Made by a program: the position numbers and the translations under genes. Of a DNA stretch of 44,271 nt, positions 32,999-40,545 are shown in pieces. Origin of the DNA: Streptomyces diastatochromogenes (GTDB taxonomy: Bacteria > Actinomycetota > Actinomycetes > Streptomycetales > Streptomycetaceae). The notes beneath the pieces were generated by a model. The model was not told the DNA's origin, made no database searches, and saw nothing but the letters and a program-made list of their open reading frames with translations. The stretch spans positions 1-44,271 of the forward strand of contig LRTP01000342.1 of assembly GCA_001550305.1 (NCBI GenBank). Reading direction: 5' to 3'. How positions within the stretch are numbered: position 1 is the stretch's first letter; each line of letters starts with the position of its first letter.

Positions 32999-33520
32999 GT
33001 GACTGGCTCTCCGCAGCGTCCGCTGCTGTTTCTCGATGTCGACGGACCGCTCATCCCGTTCGGTGCGGCGCCCGAGCAGTATCCGGCCCATGTCGGCTGC
33101 CTCGAACCGCTCGATGCCGATGCGAATCCGCTCCTGGCCCGACTCGATCCCGAGCACGGGCCTCGGCTGGCGGCGCTCCCGTGCGAGGTGGTCTGGGCCA
33201 CGACATGGATGGCTGACGCGAACGAGTGCATCGCCCCGCGCATCGGTCTGCCGCAACTGCCTGTGGTGGTCTGGCCGGAACCGTCCGACATCGATGAGCA
33301 GGACGAGCGGAACGGACTGCACTGGAAGACCCGCACCCTTGTCGAATGGGCGGCGGGACGCCCGTTCGTCTGGGTCGACGACGAGATCACCGACACCGAT
33401 CGGGCGTGGGTCGCCGCTCACCATCCAGCGAACGCCCTGCTCCACCGGGTCGACCCCCGCCGTGGTCTGACTGATCACGACTATGCGGCGATCGGCTCCT
33501 GGCTGAGGCGGTTGTTCTGA
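32999..33520 (+). CDS. HAD-domain protein
   Basis: A 173-residue small HAD-superfamily protein. Motif I is LLFLDVDGPLIPFG with nucleophile Asp in DVDG near residue 13. Motif II is the Thr in VVWATTW near 65. Motif III is the Lys in LHWKTRTLVEWAAG near 112, and motif IV is the Asp pair in FVWVDDEITD near 126-128. All four are present, so phosphatase activity is plausible; the cap is very small, and the substrate is unknown. The GTG at 32999 has no ribosome binding site but has TATCGT about 8 nt upstream, fitting a leaderless transcript. Confidence 0.85.
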   Translation: MTGSPQRPLLFLDVDGPLIPFGAAPEQYPAHVGCLEPLDADANPLLARLDPEHGPRLAALPCEVVWATTWMADANECIAPRIGLPQLPVVVWPEPSDIDEQDERNGLHWKTRTLVEWAAGRPFVWVDDEITDTDRAWVAAHHPANALLHRVDPRRGLTDHDYAAIGSWLRRLF

Positions 33521-33873
33521 CTCCCTCGTGGAGCAGGTGAGGCAGCCGTCGGCCCATCGCCGGGCCCCAACTCGGTAGGGGCCTGTCCAGCCTGTGTCAT
33601 GGTCCGATTCGCTCGGCAGAACCGCGGATCACCGATGGTCGTCCTTCAAGTACGCGTCCCGCTCCGCCCCGTTGGCACCTCACGCGAGCCGAGCGATGGG
33701 CAACCGCGCCGCATCCGTCCCCTGTTGGTCGGATCACCGGGAAGCCGGGGCGGGCCCACCCCGCGGTCTCCTCGCCGGACGTGACCCGCATCACGCGCCG
33801 GAAGTGCATAGCGAGGTGCTCACCAACGTCTTTCTCCAGGTGTACGAAGCTGGCAAGTGCGGGGACGGTGCGG
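33521..33873. other. Spacer upstream of the sigma factor
   Basis: About 350 bp with only weak open frames on both strands. I see no domain, no strong inverted repeat and no terminator. Confidence 0.35.
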
Positions 33874-34380
33874 ATGGAACGGGCTCAGGCCGAGAGTTTC
33901 GACGGGTTCGTTGCGGCCCGTTGGTCGGCGTTGTTCCACCTCGCCCGGCTGCTCTGCGGAGGTGACCGGCACCGTGCCGAGGACCTGCTCCAGGAAGCCC
34001 TGGTCAAGCTCTGGTTCGTCTGGCCGAAGGTCGCGGACGAGGCGCCCGAGGCGTACGTACGCAAGGTCCTGGCCCGCGCAGCCGCCCGTTCCGCCCGTCG
34101 GCGGTGGTGGGGTGAGCGGCCCGTGGAGCAGCTGCCCGACCTGGCACAGACGGGGGACGAGTCCGCCGCCGTGGTGGAGCGGACGCGGCTGGAAGCGGCC
34201 CTCGCCCAGCTGCCGCCCCGGCAGCGGGCCGCCGTCGTGCTGCGTTACTACCAGGACCTGCCCGAGAAACAGGTCGCGGAGGTTCTGGGATGCCCGCTGG
34301 GCACCGCCCGGTCCCACGCGTCACGCGGTGTGGCGCGACTGCGTCAGATCCTGGCCGATGTCATCGAGCCGGTGGGGTGA
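33874..34380 (+). CDS. SigE-family ECF sigma factor
   Basis: A 168-residue compact sigma70-family factor. Region 2 is FDGFVAARWSALFHLARLLC and AEDLLQEALVKLWFVWPKV, then EAYVRKVLARAAARSARRRW WGERPVEQLP, a signature of the SigE family in streptomycetes. Region 4 is ALAQLPPRQRAAVVLRYYQD, LPEKQVAEVLGCPLGTARSH ASRGVARLRQIL. ATG 33874 has only GGGGA upstream; translation may be weak. The next gene begins 8 bp after its stop and encodes a one-helix membrane protein, so the pair looks like a sigma factor and its membrane regulator. The two glycosyltransferase genes downstream could be in the same operon or regulon. Confidence 0.9.
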   Translation: MERAQAESFDGFVAARWSALFHLARLLCGGDRHRAEDLLQEALVKLWFVWPKVADEAPEAYVRKVLARAAARSARRRWWGERPVEQLPDLAQTGDESAAVVERTRLEAALAQLPPRQRAAVVLRYYQDLPEKQVAEVLGCPLGTARSHASRGVARLRQILADVIEPVG

Positions 34381-34388
34381 AGGGAAGC

Positions 34389-34898
34389 ATGGATCACTTC
34401 GAGCGGGAGTTGGCGCGGATGATGCGCGACACCCAGGAGTACACCCCTTTTGAGCCCGCACAGCAGGACCGGCTCAGGACGGGAGTACTCGTCCGCCGCC
34501 GTGTCCGCGCGGCGCAGAAGGCCGTGGGCTCCGTACTGGTGGCCGCCGGGCTCGGCGTAGGCCTGGTCCTGCTGCCACACGCGCCGGACCGCGACCAGCC
34601 CCAGGCCCCGGTGCCGCGGCCCTCGACCGGCTCCTCCTCCGCGACCATCACGCCGTCGCCGACCCTACCCCCCAGCACCAGCCCTACCGGGTCGGTCCCC
34701 ACCACGCCCACGGCACCGATCACGACCCAGAGTGCGACAGAGAGTTCGAGCTCGGTCGGCACCACGCCCTCCGGGACCGCCACTCCCGGTCCGCCGGCCA
34801 CCGTCCCGGCCACGCCGAGCGGAAGCATCACGCCGTCGTCCCCGCCGACGACGACAATCCAGCCCTCGTCGTTCGTCAGCGCGACCGGCACCGGGTAG
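34389..34898 (+). CDS. Ser/Thr/Pro-rich single-span membrane protein (sigma partner)
   Basis: A 169-residue protein. The N-terminus (residues 1-45) is charged and cytosolic (MDHFERELARMMRDTQEYTP, RLRTGVLVRRRVRAAQKA). One transmembrane helix lies near 46-64 (VGSVLVAAGLGVGLVLLP). The rest is extracytoplasmic low-complexity sequence rich in Ser, Thr and Pro, with no folded domain, possibly glycosylated wall-spanning sequence. The position right after a SigE-type sigma factor and the short cytosolic part suggest an anti-sigma or tuning role, but there is no zinc motif (HxxxCxxC). The ATG lies 8 bp after the sigma stop with AGGGAAG as ribosome binding site. Confidence 0.75.
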   Translation: MDHFERELARMMRDTQEYTPFEPAQQDRLRTGVLVRRRVRAAQKAVGSVLVAAGLGVGLVLLPHAPDRDQPQAPVPRPSTGSSSATITPSPTLPPSTSPTGSVPTTPTAPITTQSATESSSSVGTTPSGTATPGPPATVPATPSGSITPSSPPTTTIQPSSFVSATGTG

Positions 34899-35052
34899 CC
34901 GCCGAGCGCACGGCCGGCCGTCCCGGCCGCTCCCCCACTGAATTTCCGCGCCGCCCCTTGTCCCTGCTCCGCCCCGGCGTTACTCCCCGATCGCTGCTCC
35001 GCCGTGAGCGCCTTCGGTATGCCCTTCGACAGCAAAGAAACCTGGACGAACC

Positions 35053-36330
35053 ATGACCAAGACCGCACGGTCCGCCCCGATGAACCTCGCGACGGGACTG
35101 CCCATGGACCGACTGCCGCTCCGCCTGCCGCTGCCGGCGAACCACCCGGAACCCGTACTGGACGTGGTCGTCCCCGTCTTCAACGAGGAGACGGATCTGG
35201 AGCCGAGCGTGCGGCGGCTGCACGCGCATCTGCGTGAGACGTTCCCGTACCCGTTCCGCATCACCGTCGCCGACAACGCCAGCACCGACGACACCCCACG
35301 GATCGCGGCCCGGCTGGCCGCCGAACTGCCGGAGGCCGAGTGGATACGGCTGGCCGAGAAGGGGCGTGGCCGTGCCCTGCGCGTCGCCTGGTCGCGCTCG
35401 CGGGCCCCGGTACTGGCCTACCTGGACGTGGACCTGTCCACCGAACTGAACGCGCTGCTCCCGCTGGTCGCCCCGCTGATCTCCGGACACTCCGACATAG
35501 CCATCGGCACCCGTCTGGCCCGTGGCTCCCGGGTGATACGCGGTCCCAAACGGGAGATCATCTCCCGTTGCTACAACGTCCTGCTGCGTTCCACTCTCGC
35601 CGTCGGCTTCTCCGACGCGCAGTGCGGCTTCAAAGCGGTCCGGCGCGACGTCGCCGAGCGGCTGCTGCCCCTGGTGGAGGACTCGGAGTGGTTCTTCGAC
35701 ACCGAACTGCTGGTGATCGCCGAGCGGGCCGGGCTACGCATCCACGAGGTGCCCGTCGACTGGGTGGACGACCCCGACAGCCGCGTCGATCTGGTCTCGA
35801 CGGCCATGGCCGACCTGCGCGGCATCGCCAGGATCGGCAGGGCGCTCGCCCGTGGCACGCTCCCGACGGCAGGGCTGCGGCGTGCCACCGAAGGTGCTCC
35901 ACCGGGCCCACTGGCCGCCCAGTTGCTGCGCTTCGGCGCCGTCGGCGTGGTGAGCACGGTCGGGTACGTCCTCCTCTACTCGGTCCTGCGCCCGGTGGCG
36001 GGGCCCCAGAGCGCCAACGCGTGGGCGCTGCTGATCTGCGCCGTCGCGAACACCGCCGCGAACCGGCGGCTCACCTTCGGGCTGCGCGGGCGGGGCGGAG
36101 CGCTGCGGCAGCAGGCCAAGGGTCTGGTGGTCTTCGGCCTCGGTCTGGCGCTCACCAGCGGCTCGCTCGCCGCGCTGCACCGCTGGGCACCGGGGCCCGC
36201 GCGGCCCACGGAAGTCGCGGTGCTCGTCATCGCCAACCTGGTCGCGACACTGCTGCGCTTCCTGCTCCTGCGGGCCTGGGTGTTCACCGCCGCCCCCCGC
36301 GGCAACGGAACAGGAGCCGAGCCCCGATGA
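35053..36330 (+). CDS. GT2 glycosyltransferase fused to GtrA membrane domain
   Basis: A 425-residue inner-membrane protein. Residues about 35-260 are a family 2 glycosyltransferase of the dolichyl/polyprenyl-phosphate mannose synthase type: VVVPVFNEETDLEPSVRRL, VADNASTDDTPRIAARLAAE, AYLDVDLSTE with the DxD metal motif, GSRVIRGPKREIISRCYNVL and FSDAQCGFKAVRRDVAERLL. Residues about 295-420 are a GtrA-like four-helix domain (LLRFGAVGVVSTVGYVLLYS, ALLICAVANTAANRRLTFGL, GLVVFGLGLALTSGSLAAL). It probably makes a polyprenyl-phosphate sugar for use outside the membrane. The stop overlaps the start of the next gene, whose product could be the sugar acceptor enzyme. Confidence 0.92.
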   Translation: MTKTARSAPMNLATGLPMDRLPLRLPLPANHPEPVLDVVVPVFNEETDLEPSVRRLHAHLRETFPYPFRITVADNASTDDTPRIAARLAAELPEAEWIRLAEKGRGRALRVAWSRSRAPVLAYLDVDLSTELNALLPLVAPLISGHSDIAIGTRLARGSRVIRGPKREIISRCYNVLLRSTLAVGFSDAQCGFKAVRRDVAERLLPLVEDSEWFFDTELLVIAERAGLRIHEVPVDWVDDPDSRVDLVSTAMADLRGIARIGRALARGTLPTAGLRRATEGAPPGPLAAQLLRFGAVGVVSTVGYVLLYSVLRPVAGPQSANAWALLICAVANTAANRRLTFGLRGRGGALRQQAKGLVVFGLGLALTSGSLAALHRWAPGPARPTEVAVLVIANLVATLLRFLLLRAWVFTAAPRGNGTGAEPR

Positions 36331-37724
36331 ACGACCCGAGCCTCGCGAACGCTCCGTCGTACGAGGGCAACGGGCTCCACGCCGAAGGCCGTTCGCCCGC
36401 CACGGAACCGCCGTACACCACCGGCGTACCCCCGGCCCCGTCTCCCTCCCCCACCTCCCTCACCTCGACCGCCCGCCGGCGGTGGGCGCGCCTGTGCCGG
36501 GCGGCCGAGCAGCACGGTCCGGTGCTCGCGCTGTACGGTGCGCTGAAGCTCATCGGCTTCTGCGTCTTCATGTACCTGCTGGACTCCTCCGGGGACTTCC
36601 GCAAGAAGGACCCCCGCTTCGGCGGCGGCGCCCACGCCTGGGACGTCCTGGCCACCTGGGACGGCTGGTGGTACCAGCAGATCGCCGCGCACGGCTACCA
36701 CCCCGCGCTCGTCCCGGTACCGGGGGCGGGCGGCCTGATCACCATCGAGGGCAACTCCGCGGCGTTCTTCCCGCTGTACCCCGCCCTGATGCGACTGGTC
36801 TCCTCCTGCACCGGCCTGGGTCTGTTCGGCGCCGGCCTGCTGGTCTCGGTCGCCGCCTCGTTCGTCGCCGCCCTGGCGATCCACGCCGTCACCGCACGGA
36901 TCGGCGGACGGCGGGCCGGGCTCGCCGCAGCCGGCCTCTGGGCCGTGTGGCCCGGATCCGGCATGGAGTGGACGGGCTACTCGGAGTCCCTCTACGTCGC
37001 CCTCGCAGCCTGGGCCTGCTACGCCGTCATGCGCCACCACTGGATCACCGCCGGCATCCTGACCTGCGCCACGGGTCTCACTCGTCCGACGGCCACCGCC
37101 CTGATCGCGGCGCTCACCGTCGCGGCGCTGCTGGCCGTACATCGGCAACGGCGGGAGGTCCGCCGCTGGGGAGACGCTCCCGGCCCGGACGGGAAGAGGC
37201 GTCGGGTCAAGGCACTGCGTCCGCTGGTCGCCGTCGCGATCGCCCCCCTCGGCCTGTTCGGCTACCTCGGCTGGGTGGGATACCGGATGGGCGACTACAG
37301 CGGGTACTTCAAGCTCCAGGAAGGCGCCTGGGCCCACACGTTCGACTACGGCAAGCACACCCTCGACGTGTTCACGTCCCTCCCGGTGGGCCACTTCGAC
37401 TACCTCTTCGCCTACCCCTACGAAGACCTCATCGGCGTAGGCACGGTCCTGCTGGCCCTGATCGTCCTGCCTCTGCTGTTCCGGCTCCGCCCGCCGGCGG
37501 TCCTCGTCGTCCACACCCTCCTGACGATCGCGCTCGTTCTGGGAAGCCAGCAGATCTTCGGCAATATCTCCCGCTACCTTCTCCCGGCCTTCCCCCTGTT
37601 CATCCCGTGCGCCGTCGCCATGCGGCGGCTCAGCACGCCGGTGCTGTGCACCGTCCTCGGAATCGCCGCGCTCGCCTCCGGCTCATACGCGGGGTACGCC
37701 CTGTTCGAACTCGGCGTTCCATAA
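36327..37724 (+). CDS. PIG-V-like / GT-C membrane glycosyltransferase
   Basis: A 465-residue multi-pass membrane protein. A Pro/Ser-rich cytosolic N-terminus of about 65 residues precedes roughly nine hydrophobic helices. The first extracytoplasmic loop reads DVLATWDGWWYQQIAAHGYH, an acidic loop typical of GT-C enzymes and of the bacterial PIG-V-related mannosyltransferases; FFPLYPALMRLV, WPGSGMEWTGYSESLYVAL and ATGLTRPTATALIAAL follow as in that family. It would use a polyprenyl-phosphate sugar to glycosylate a lipid, polymer or secreted protein. The ATG overlaps the stop of the GT2-GtrA gene (ATGA), indicating translational coupling. The nearby Ser/Thr-rich membrane protein is a speculative substrate. 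Confidence 0.88.
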   Translation: MNDPSLANAPSYEGNGLHAEGRSPATEPPYTTGVPPAPSPSPTSLTSTARRRWARLCRAAEQHGPVLALYGALKLIGFCVFMYLLDSSGDFRKKDPRFGGGAHAWDVLATWDGWWYQQIAAHGYHPALVPVPGAGGLITIEGNSAAFFPLYPALMRLVSSCTGLGLFGAGLLVSVAASFVAALAIHAVTARIGGRRAGLAAAGLWAVWPGSGMEWTGYSESLYVALAAWACYAVMRHHWITAGILTCATGLTRPTATALIAALTVAALLAVHRQRREVRRWGDAPGPDGKRRRVKALRPLVAVAIAPLGLFGYLGWVGYRMGDYSGYFKLQEGAWAHTFDYGKHTLDVFTSLPVGHFDYLFAYPYEDLIGVGTVLLALIVLPLLFRLRPPAVLVVHTLLTIALVLGSQQIFGNISRYLLPAFPLFIPCAVAMRRLSTPVLCTVLGIAALASGSYAGYALFELGVP

Positions 37725-37737
37725 CCGCCATCGATGT

Positions 37738-37995
37738 TCAGCGATCGCGATCCCCCGGTACCGGTACCGGTACCGGTGACGCGAGCGCGGTGCGCCGGTC
37801 GTACAGGAAGTCGTACGGGTACTCGCGGCGGACCCGGGTGGCGGCGTCGATCCGTTCGAGCTGCTTGCCGTCGAGCCGTACGGCGAGTGCGCCGCGCGCG
37901 AGGGGGCTCCACGCGGTCACGGTGAGTCCGAGCGACCGTGCCATGGGGGCTCCGCCGAACGGTGGCCGTCCGCCCGCGACAGATCGGTCCACCAC
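37738..37995 (-). pseudogene. Aldo/keto reductase C-terminal remnant
   Basis: On the minus strand the frame reads APMARSLGLTVTAWSPLARG AL, a typical AKR block preceding the NADPH site, then continues AVRLDGKQLERIDAATRV and YPYDFLYDRR, which is the end of AKR proteins. Roughly 90 residues normally between them, including the NADPH-binding loop, are absent. No N-terminal half is present. The last codons run into a GGTACC repeat that encodes PVPVPVPG. Confidence 0.75.
37755..37776. repeat. 22-bp palindromic GGTACC repeat
   Basis: Three consecutive GGTACC units flanked by CC and GG form a perfectly self-complementary 22-bp sequence. It lies 31 bp after the stop of the PIG-V-like gene, inside the AKR remnant. 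It could act as a terminator hairpin or simply be a repeat expansion. Confidence 0.85.
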
Positions 37996-38088
37996 CGTCC
38001 GCGAAACTCATCGAGCTGCTGCCGCACGGCATCCTGACGGACTGACCGGTGACGCCGCCCCGGAGCCGTCCGCGCCTCCCCTGCGGGA

Positions 38089-38571
38089 TCAGCGCTCCGT
38101 ACGCACCGGATGCTTGCTCATGATCGAGACCCGGTTGAACGCGTTGATGGTGATCGCCACCCAGATCACCGCGGAGATCTGGTCGTCGGTGAGGACGTCG
38201 CGGGCGCCCGTCCAGGCGGTTTCCTGCGCGGCGGCGTCGGTCGGCTCGGTCGTCGCCTCCGCCAGCGCGAGGGCCGCGCGTTCCGCGGGAGTGAACAGCT
38301 CGGTGTCCCGCCAGGCGGCCAGCACGCCGAGCCGCTGCGCCGTCTCGCCCGCACGCAGGGCGGCCCGGGTGTGCACGTTGAGGCAGTAGGCGCAGCCGTT
38401 GATCTGCGACACCCGGAGGTTGATCAGCTCCACCACGGCCCGGTCGAGCCCCGCGTCGGCGGCAGTCGCGCGCACCGCTTCCGACGTCTGGACCAGTGCG
38501 TGGTAGGCCTTCGGGCTCTGCTTGTCGATGAAGATCCGCTGCGTCGCGGTTCCTGTCGCGTGGCTGCTCAA
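38089..38571 (-). CDS. AhpD-like carboxymuconolactone decarboxylase family protein
   Basis: A 160-residue helical protein of the CMD/AhpD superfamily. RIFIDKQSPKAYHALVQTSE begins the fold. VELINLRVSQINGCAYCLNV HTR contains the redox CxxC and the following His of AhpD-type alkylhydroperoxidases. GVLAAWRDTELFTPAERAAL ALAEA and ISAVIWVAITINAFNRVSI complete it. It probably reduces peroxides or supports redox cycling. No ATG lies near the domain start; TTG at 38571 has GGAG about 7 nt upstream and is my choice, although the frame is open to 38757. It is divergent from the pirin-GNAT gene. Confidence 0.87.
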   Translation of the reverse strand: MSSHATGTATQRIFIDKQSPKAYHALVQTSEAVRATAADAGLDRAVVELINLRVSQINGCAYCLNVHTRAALRAGETAQRLGVLAAWRDTELFTPAERAALALAEATTEPTDAAAQETAWTGARDVLTDDQISAVIWVAITINAFNRVSIMSKHPVRTER

Positions 38572-38648
38572 CCCCGGACTCCGTCCTACTATGCTGCGAG
38601 TATCATTGTTGAATCTGAAACTATCATGGTGACGGAAGGCGGTCCCCG
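38572..38648. promoter_or_regulatory. Shared AT-richer divergent promoter region
   Basis: The 77-bp gap between the AhpD-like and pirin-GNAT genes is unusually AT-rich around 38592-38625, where TATCAT occurs twice, 15 bp apart. It probably holds both promoters and an operator for a redox-responsive regulator encoded elsewhere. No perfect palindrome is present. Confidence 0.4.
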
Positions 38649-39929
38649 GTGAGCGATGTCGACGTTCTCTCCCCACGTGACGTACCCCTGGGCGGCCCGC
38701 GCGCGATGACCGTGCGGCGCACGCTGCCGCAGCGCGCGCGGACCCTGATCGGAGCATGGTGCTTCGCCGACCACTACGGTCCCGACGACATCGCCGAGAC
38801 GGGCGGCATGGACGTCGCCCCGCATCCGCACACCGGACTGCAGACGGTGAGCTGGCTGTTCAGCGGGGAGATCGAGCACCGCGACAGCCTCGGCAGCCAC
38901 GCGTACGTACGGCCCGGCGAGCTGAACCTCATGACGGGCGGGCACGGCATCAGCCACTCGGAGGTGTCCACCCCGGGCACCACGGTCCTGCACGGCGTCC
39001 AGCTGTGGGTGGCGCTGCCCGATGAGCACCGGCACGCCGAGCGGGACTTCCAGCACTACGTCCCCACGCCCCTGCGGATCGACGGGGCCGAGATCAGGGT
39101 CTTCCTGGGCTCCCTCGCCGGTCAGGAGTCCCCGGTGCGCACCTTCACACCCCTGCTCGGCGCCGAGATCGTCCTCGAGCCGCGTGCGACGGTCACGCTA
39201 GCCGTGGACCCCGACTTCGAGCACGGGCTGCTCGTCGACCACGGAGACGTCCGGCTGGCCGACACCCTGCTGCGTCCGGCGGAGCTGGGCTATGCCCAGG
39301 CCGGAACCGCAGCTCTGACGTTGGTGAACGAGTCGGACGACCCGGCTCGCACCGTACTGCTCGGCGGAACCCCGTTCGAGGAGGAGATCGTCATGTGGTG
39401 GAACTTCATCGGCCGTAGCCACGAGGACATCGTCCGCGCCCGGGAGGACTGGGCGAACGCCTCCGATCGCTTCGGCGCCGTCGAGGGGTACCCGGGGGAC
39501 CGCCTTCCCGCTCCCGTTCTTCCGCACGCCACCATCTCGCCGCGCGGCAACCCGCCGCGTCGCCGATCCGCATCCGAAAGGCACACCATGACCGAGTCGT
39601 CTCCCGCCGCTCCGACCGTCGAGCGGAACGACGCCAGGCATCGCTACGAAATCCTGGTCGACGGCAAGCGCGCCGGCCTCACCGCCTACCGCGACCGCGG
39701 TGAACAGCGCGTCTTCTTCCACACGGAAGTCGACGACGCCTTCGCCGGGCAGGGCCTGGCCGCGCGGTTGGTCGAGTACGCGCTCACCGACGTGCGCGCC
39801 CTCGGTATGCGGATAGTGCCCGTGTGCCCCTACGTCGCGAAATTCCTGAAGAAGCACGACGAGTTCGCCGACATCACCGACCCCGTGACCCCCGACGTCC
39901 AGGCGTGGCTGAACACGCAACTGGGCTGA
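38649..39929 (+). CDS. Pirin-GNAT fusion protein
   Basis: A 426-residue two-part protein. Residues about 1-310 are a pirin-type bicupin: GAWCFADHYGPDD, MDVAPHPHTGLQTVSWLFSG, EIEHRDSLGS and MTGGHGISHSEVS provide the metal-binding His/His/His/Glu pattern, and MWWNFIGRSHEDIVRAREDW closes the pirin C-terminal cupin. From about residue 314 (MTESSPAAPTVERNDARHRY) a YjdJ-type GNAT domain follows: EILVDGKRAGLTAYRDRGEQ, AFAGQGLAARLVEYAL and VPVCPYVAKFLKKHDEF. An internal ATG at 39588 has GAAAGG upstream, as if the GNAT gene once stood alone. Pirins act as quercetinases or redox-linked regulators. GTG 38649 is preceded by GGAAGG. Confidence 0.88.
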   Translation: MSDVDVLSPRDVPLGGPRAMTVRRTLPQRARTLIGAWCFADHYGPDDIAETGGMDVAPHPHTGLQTVSWLFSGEIEHRDSLGSHAYVRPGELNLMTGGHGISHSEVSTPGTTVLHGVQLWVALPDEHRHAERDFQHYVPTPLRIDGAEIRVFLGSLAGQESPVRTFTPLLGAEIVLEPRATVTLAVDPDFEHGLLVDHGDVRLADTLLRPAELGYAQAGTAALTLVNESDDPARTVLLGGTPFEEEIVMWWNFIGRSHEDIVRAREDWANASDRFGAVEGYPGDRLPAPVLPHATISPRGNPPRRRSASERHTMTESSPAAPTVERNDARHRYEILVDGKRAGLTAYRDRGEQRVFFHTEVDDAFAGQGLAARLVEYALTDVRALGMRIVPVCPYVAKFLKKHDEFADITDPVTPDVQAWLNTQLG

Positions 39930-40119
39930 CCCACACCCCCTGCCACCGCTCCCCGGCCGAGCCGCCGGCGCGCAGACGCCTGCACGAGGCCGGGGGCGGA
40001 AGCCGGGCCGGAGGGTGAGCCACGGGTTGTCGTCGGGGTCACGGTGGAGGACCGACTCGGGGAAGTCGCCGCTGTGAAGACGCAGCCGTAGCCGGCACGA
40101 CCGGGGCGCAGCCGGTGCC

Positions 40120-40200
40120 CGACGTGGCCACATCCAGCTCGTCGTCCAGAACCCGTTCGCCTCCCTCGACGCACGCCAGACCGTCGGCGACGCTAGGGCG
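40120..40200 (+). pseudogene. ABC-transporter ATPase fragment (Q-loop region)
   Basis: Reads GHIQLVVQNPFASLDARQTV GDA on the plus strand. QNPFASLDPR-like sequence is the Q-loop of OppD/OppF-type peptide transporter ATPases. Walker A, signature and Walker B motifs are absent; about 25 codons remain. Confidence 0.55.
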
Positions 40201-40259
40201 AGTCGGCTCCGCGTTCGCCTTGGCCCACAGGCCACCGGTGCGCCGAGCGCACGCGCGCC

Positions 40260-40390
40260 ATGCACGCCACCGTCCACGCGTTCCTGGCGGTCTGTCACAG
40301 CAAGCGGTCCGTCGCCCCGCAACTCGGCATGACCCTCGACACCGTCCTGCGCCTCTCCCGCGCCACCGAGGCGAAGGAAACACGACTCTG
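40260..40390 (+). pseudogene. ISL3-type transposase fragment
   Basis: Reads MHATVHAFLAVCHSKRSVAP and QLGMTLDTVLRLSRATEAKE on the plus strand. This resembles the internal helix-turn-helix of ISL3-family transposases (HATVHALLAEGHSLRGIARELG followed by TVRRFARA). About 40 codons remain and both ends are cut. Confidence 0.5.
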
Positions 40391-40429
40391 CGGCTTCCCT
40401 GGGTAGGGACTTCGCCCTGCTCGTGGTTG

Positions 40430-40512
40430 GTGATGAGGCCGATGAGGCTGTGTGGGGCGGCCTCGCGGAGCAGGGTCACGCCGGGCACGCGGTCCCACCG
40501 GTGTCCGATCAA
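40430..40512 (-). pseudogene. FAD-dependent monooxygenase fragment
   Basis: On the minus strand LIGHRWDRVPGVTLLREAA matches the stretch just before and into the GD motif (DRVPGVTLLGDAAHL) of TetX/PHBH-type flavin monooxygenases, with the GD glycine-aspartate already lost. Similarity stops after about 20 residues. It is not part of the intact monooxygenase that ends at 40546. Confidence 0.5.
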
Positions 40513-40545
40513 CACCGCTGTAACCCACCCCCCACCCAGCGGGGT

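Noticed and set aside
35340-36326. Open frame joined upstream to the PIG-V-like gene
   Set aside because: It is the out-of-frame reading of the GT2-GtrA gene. The PIG-V-like protein begins at 36327 with the overlapping ATGA start.
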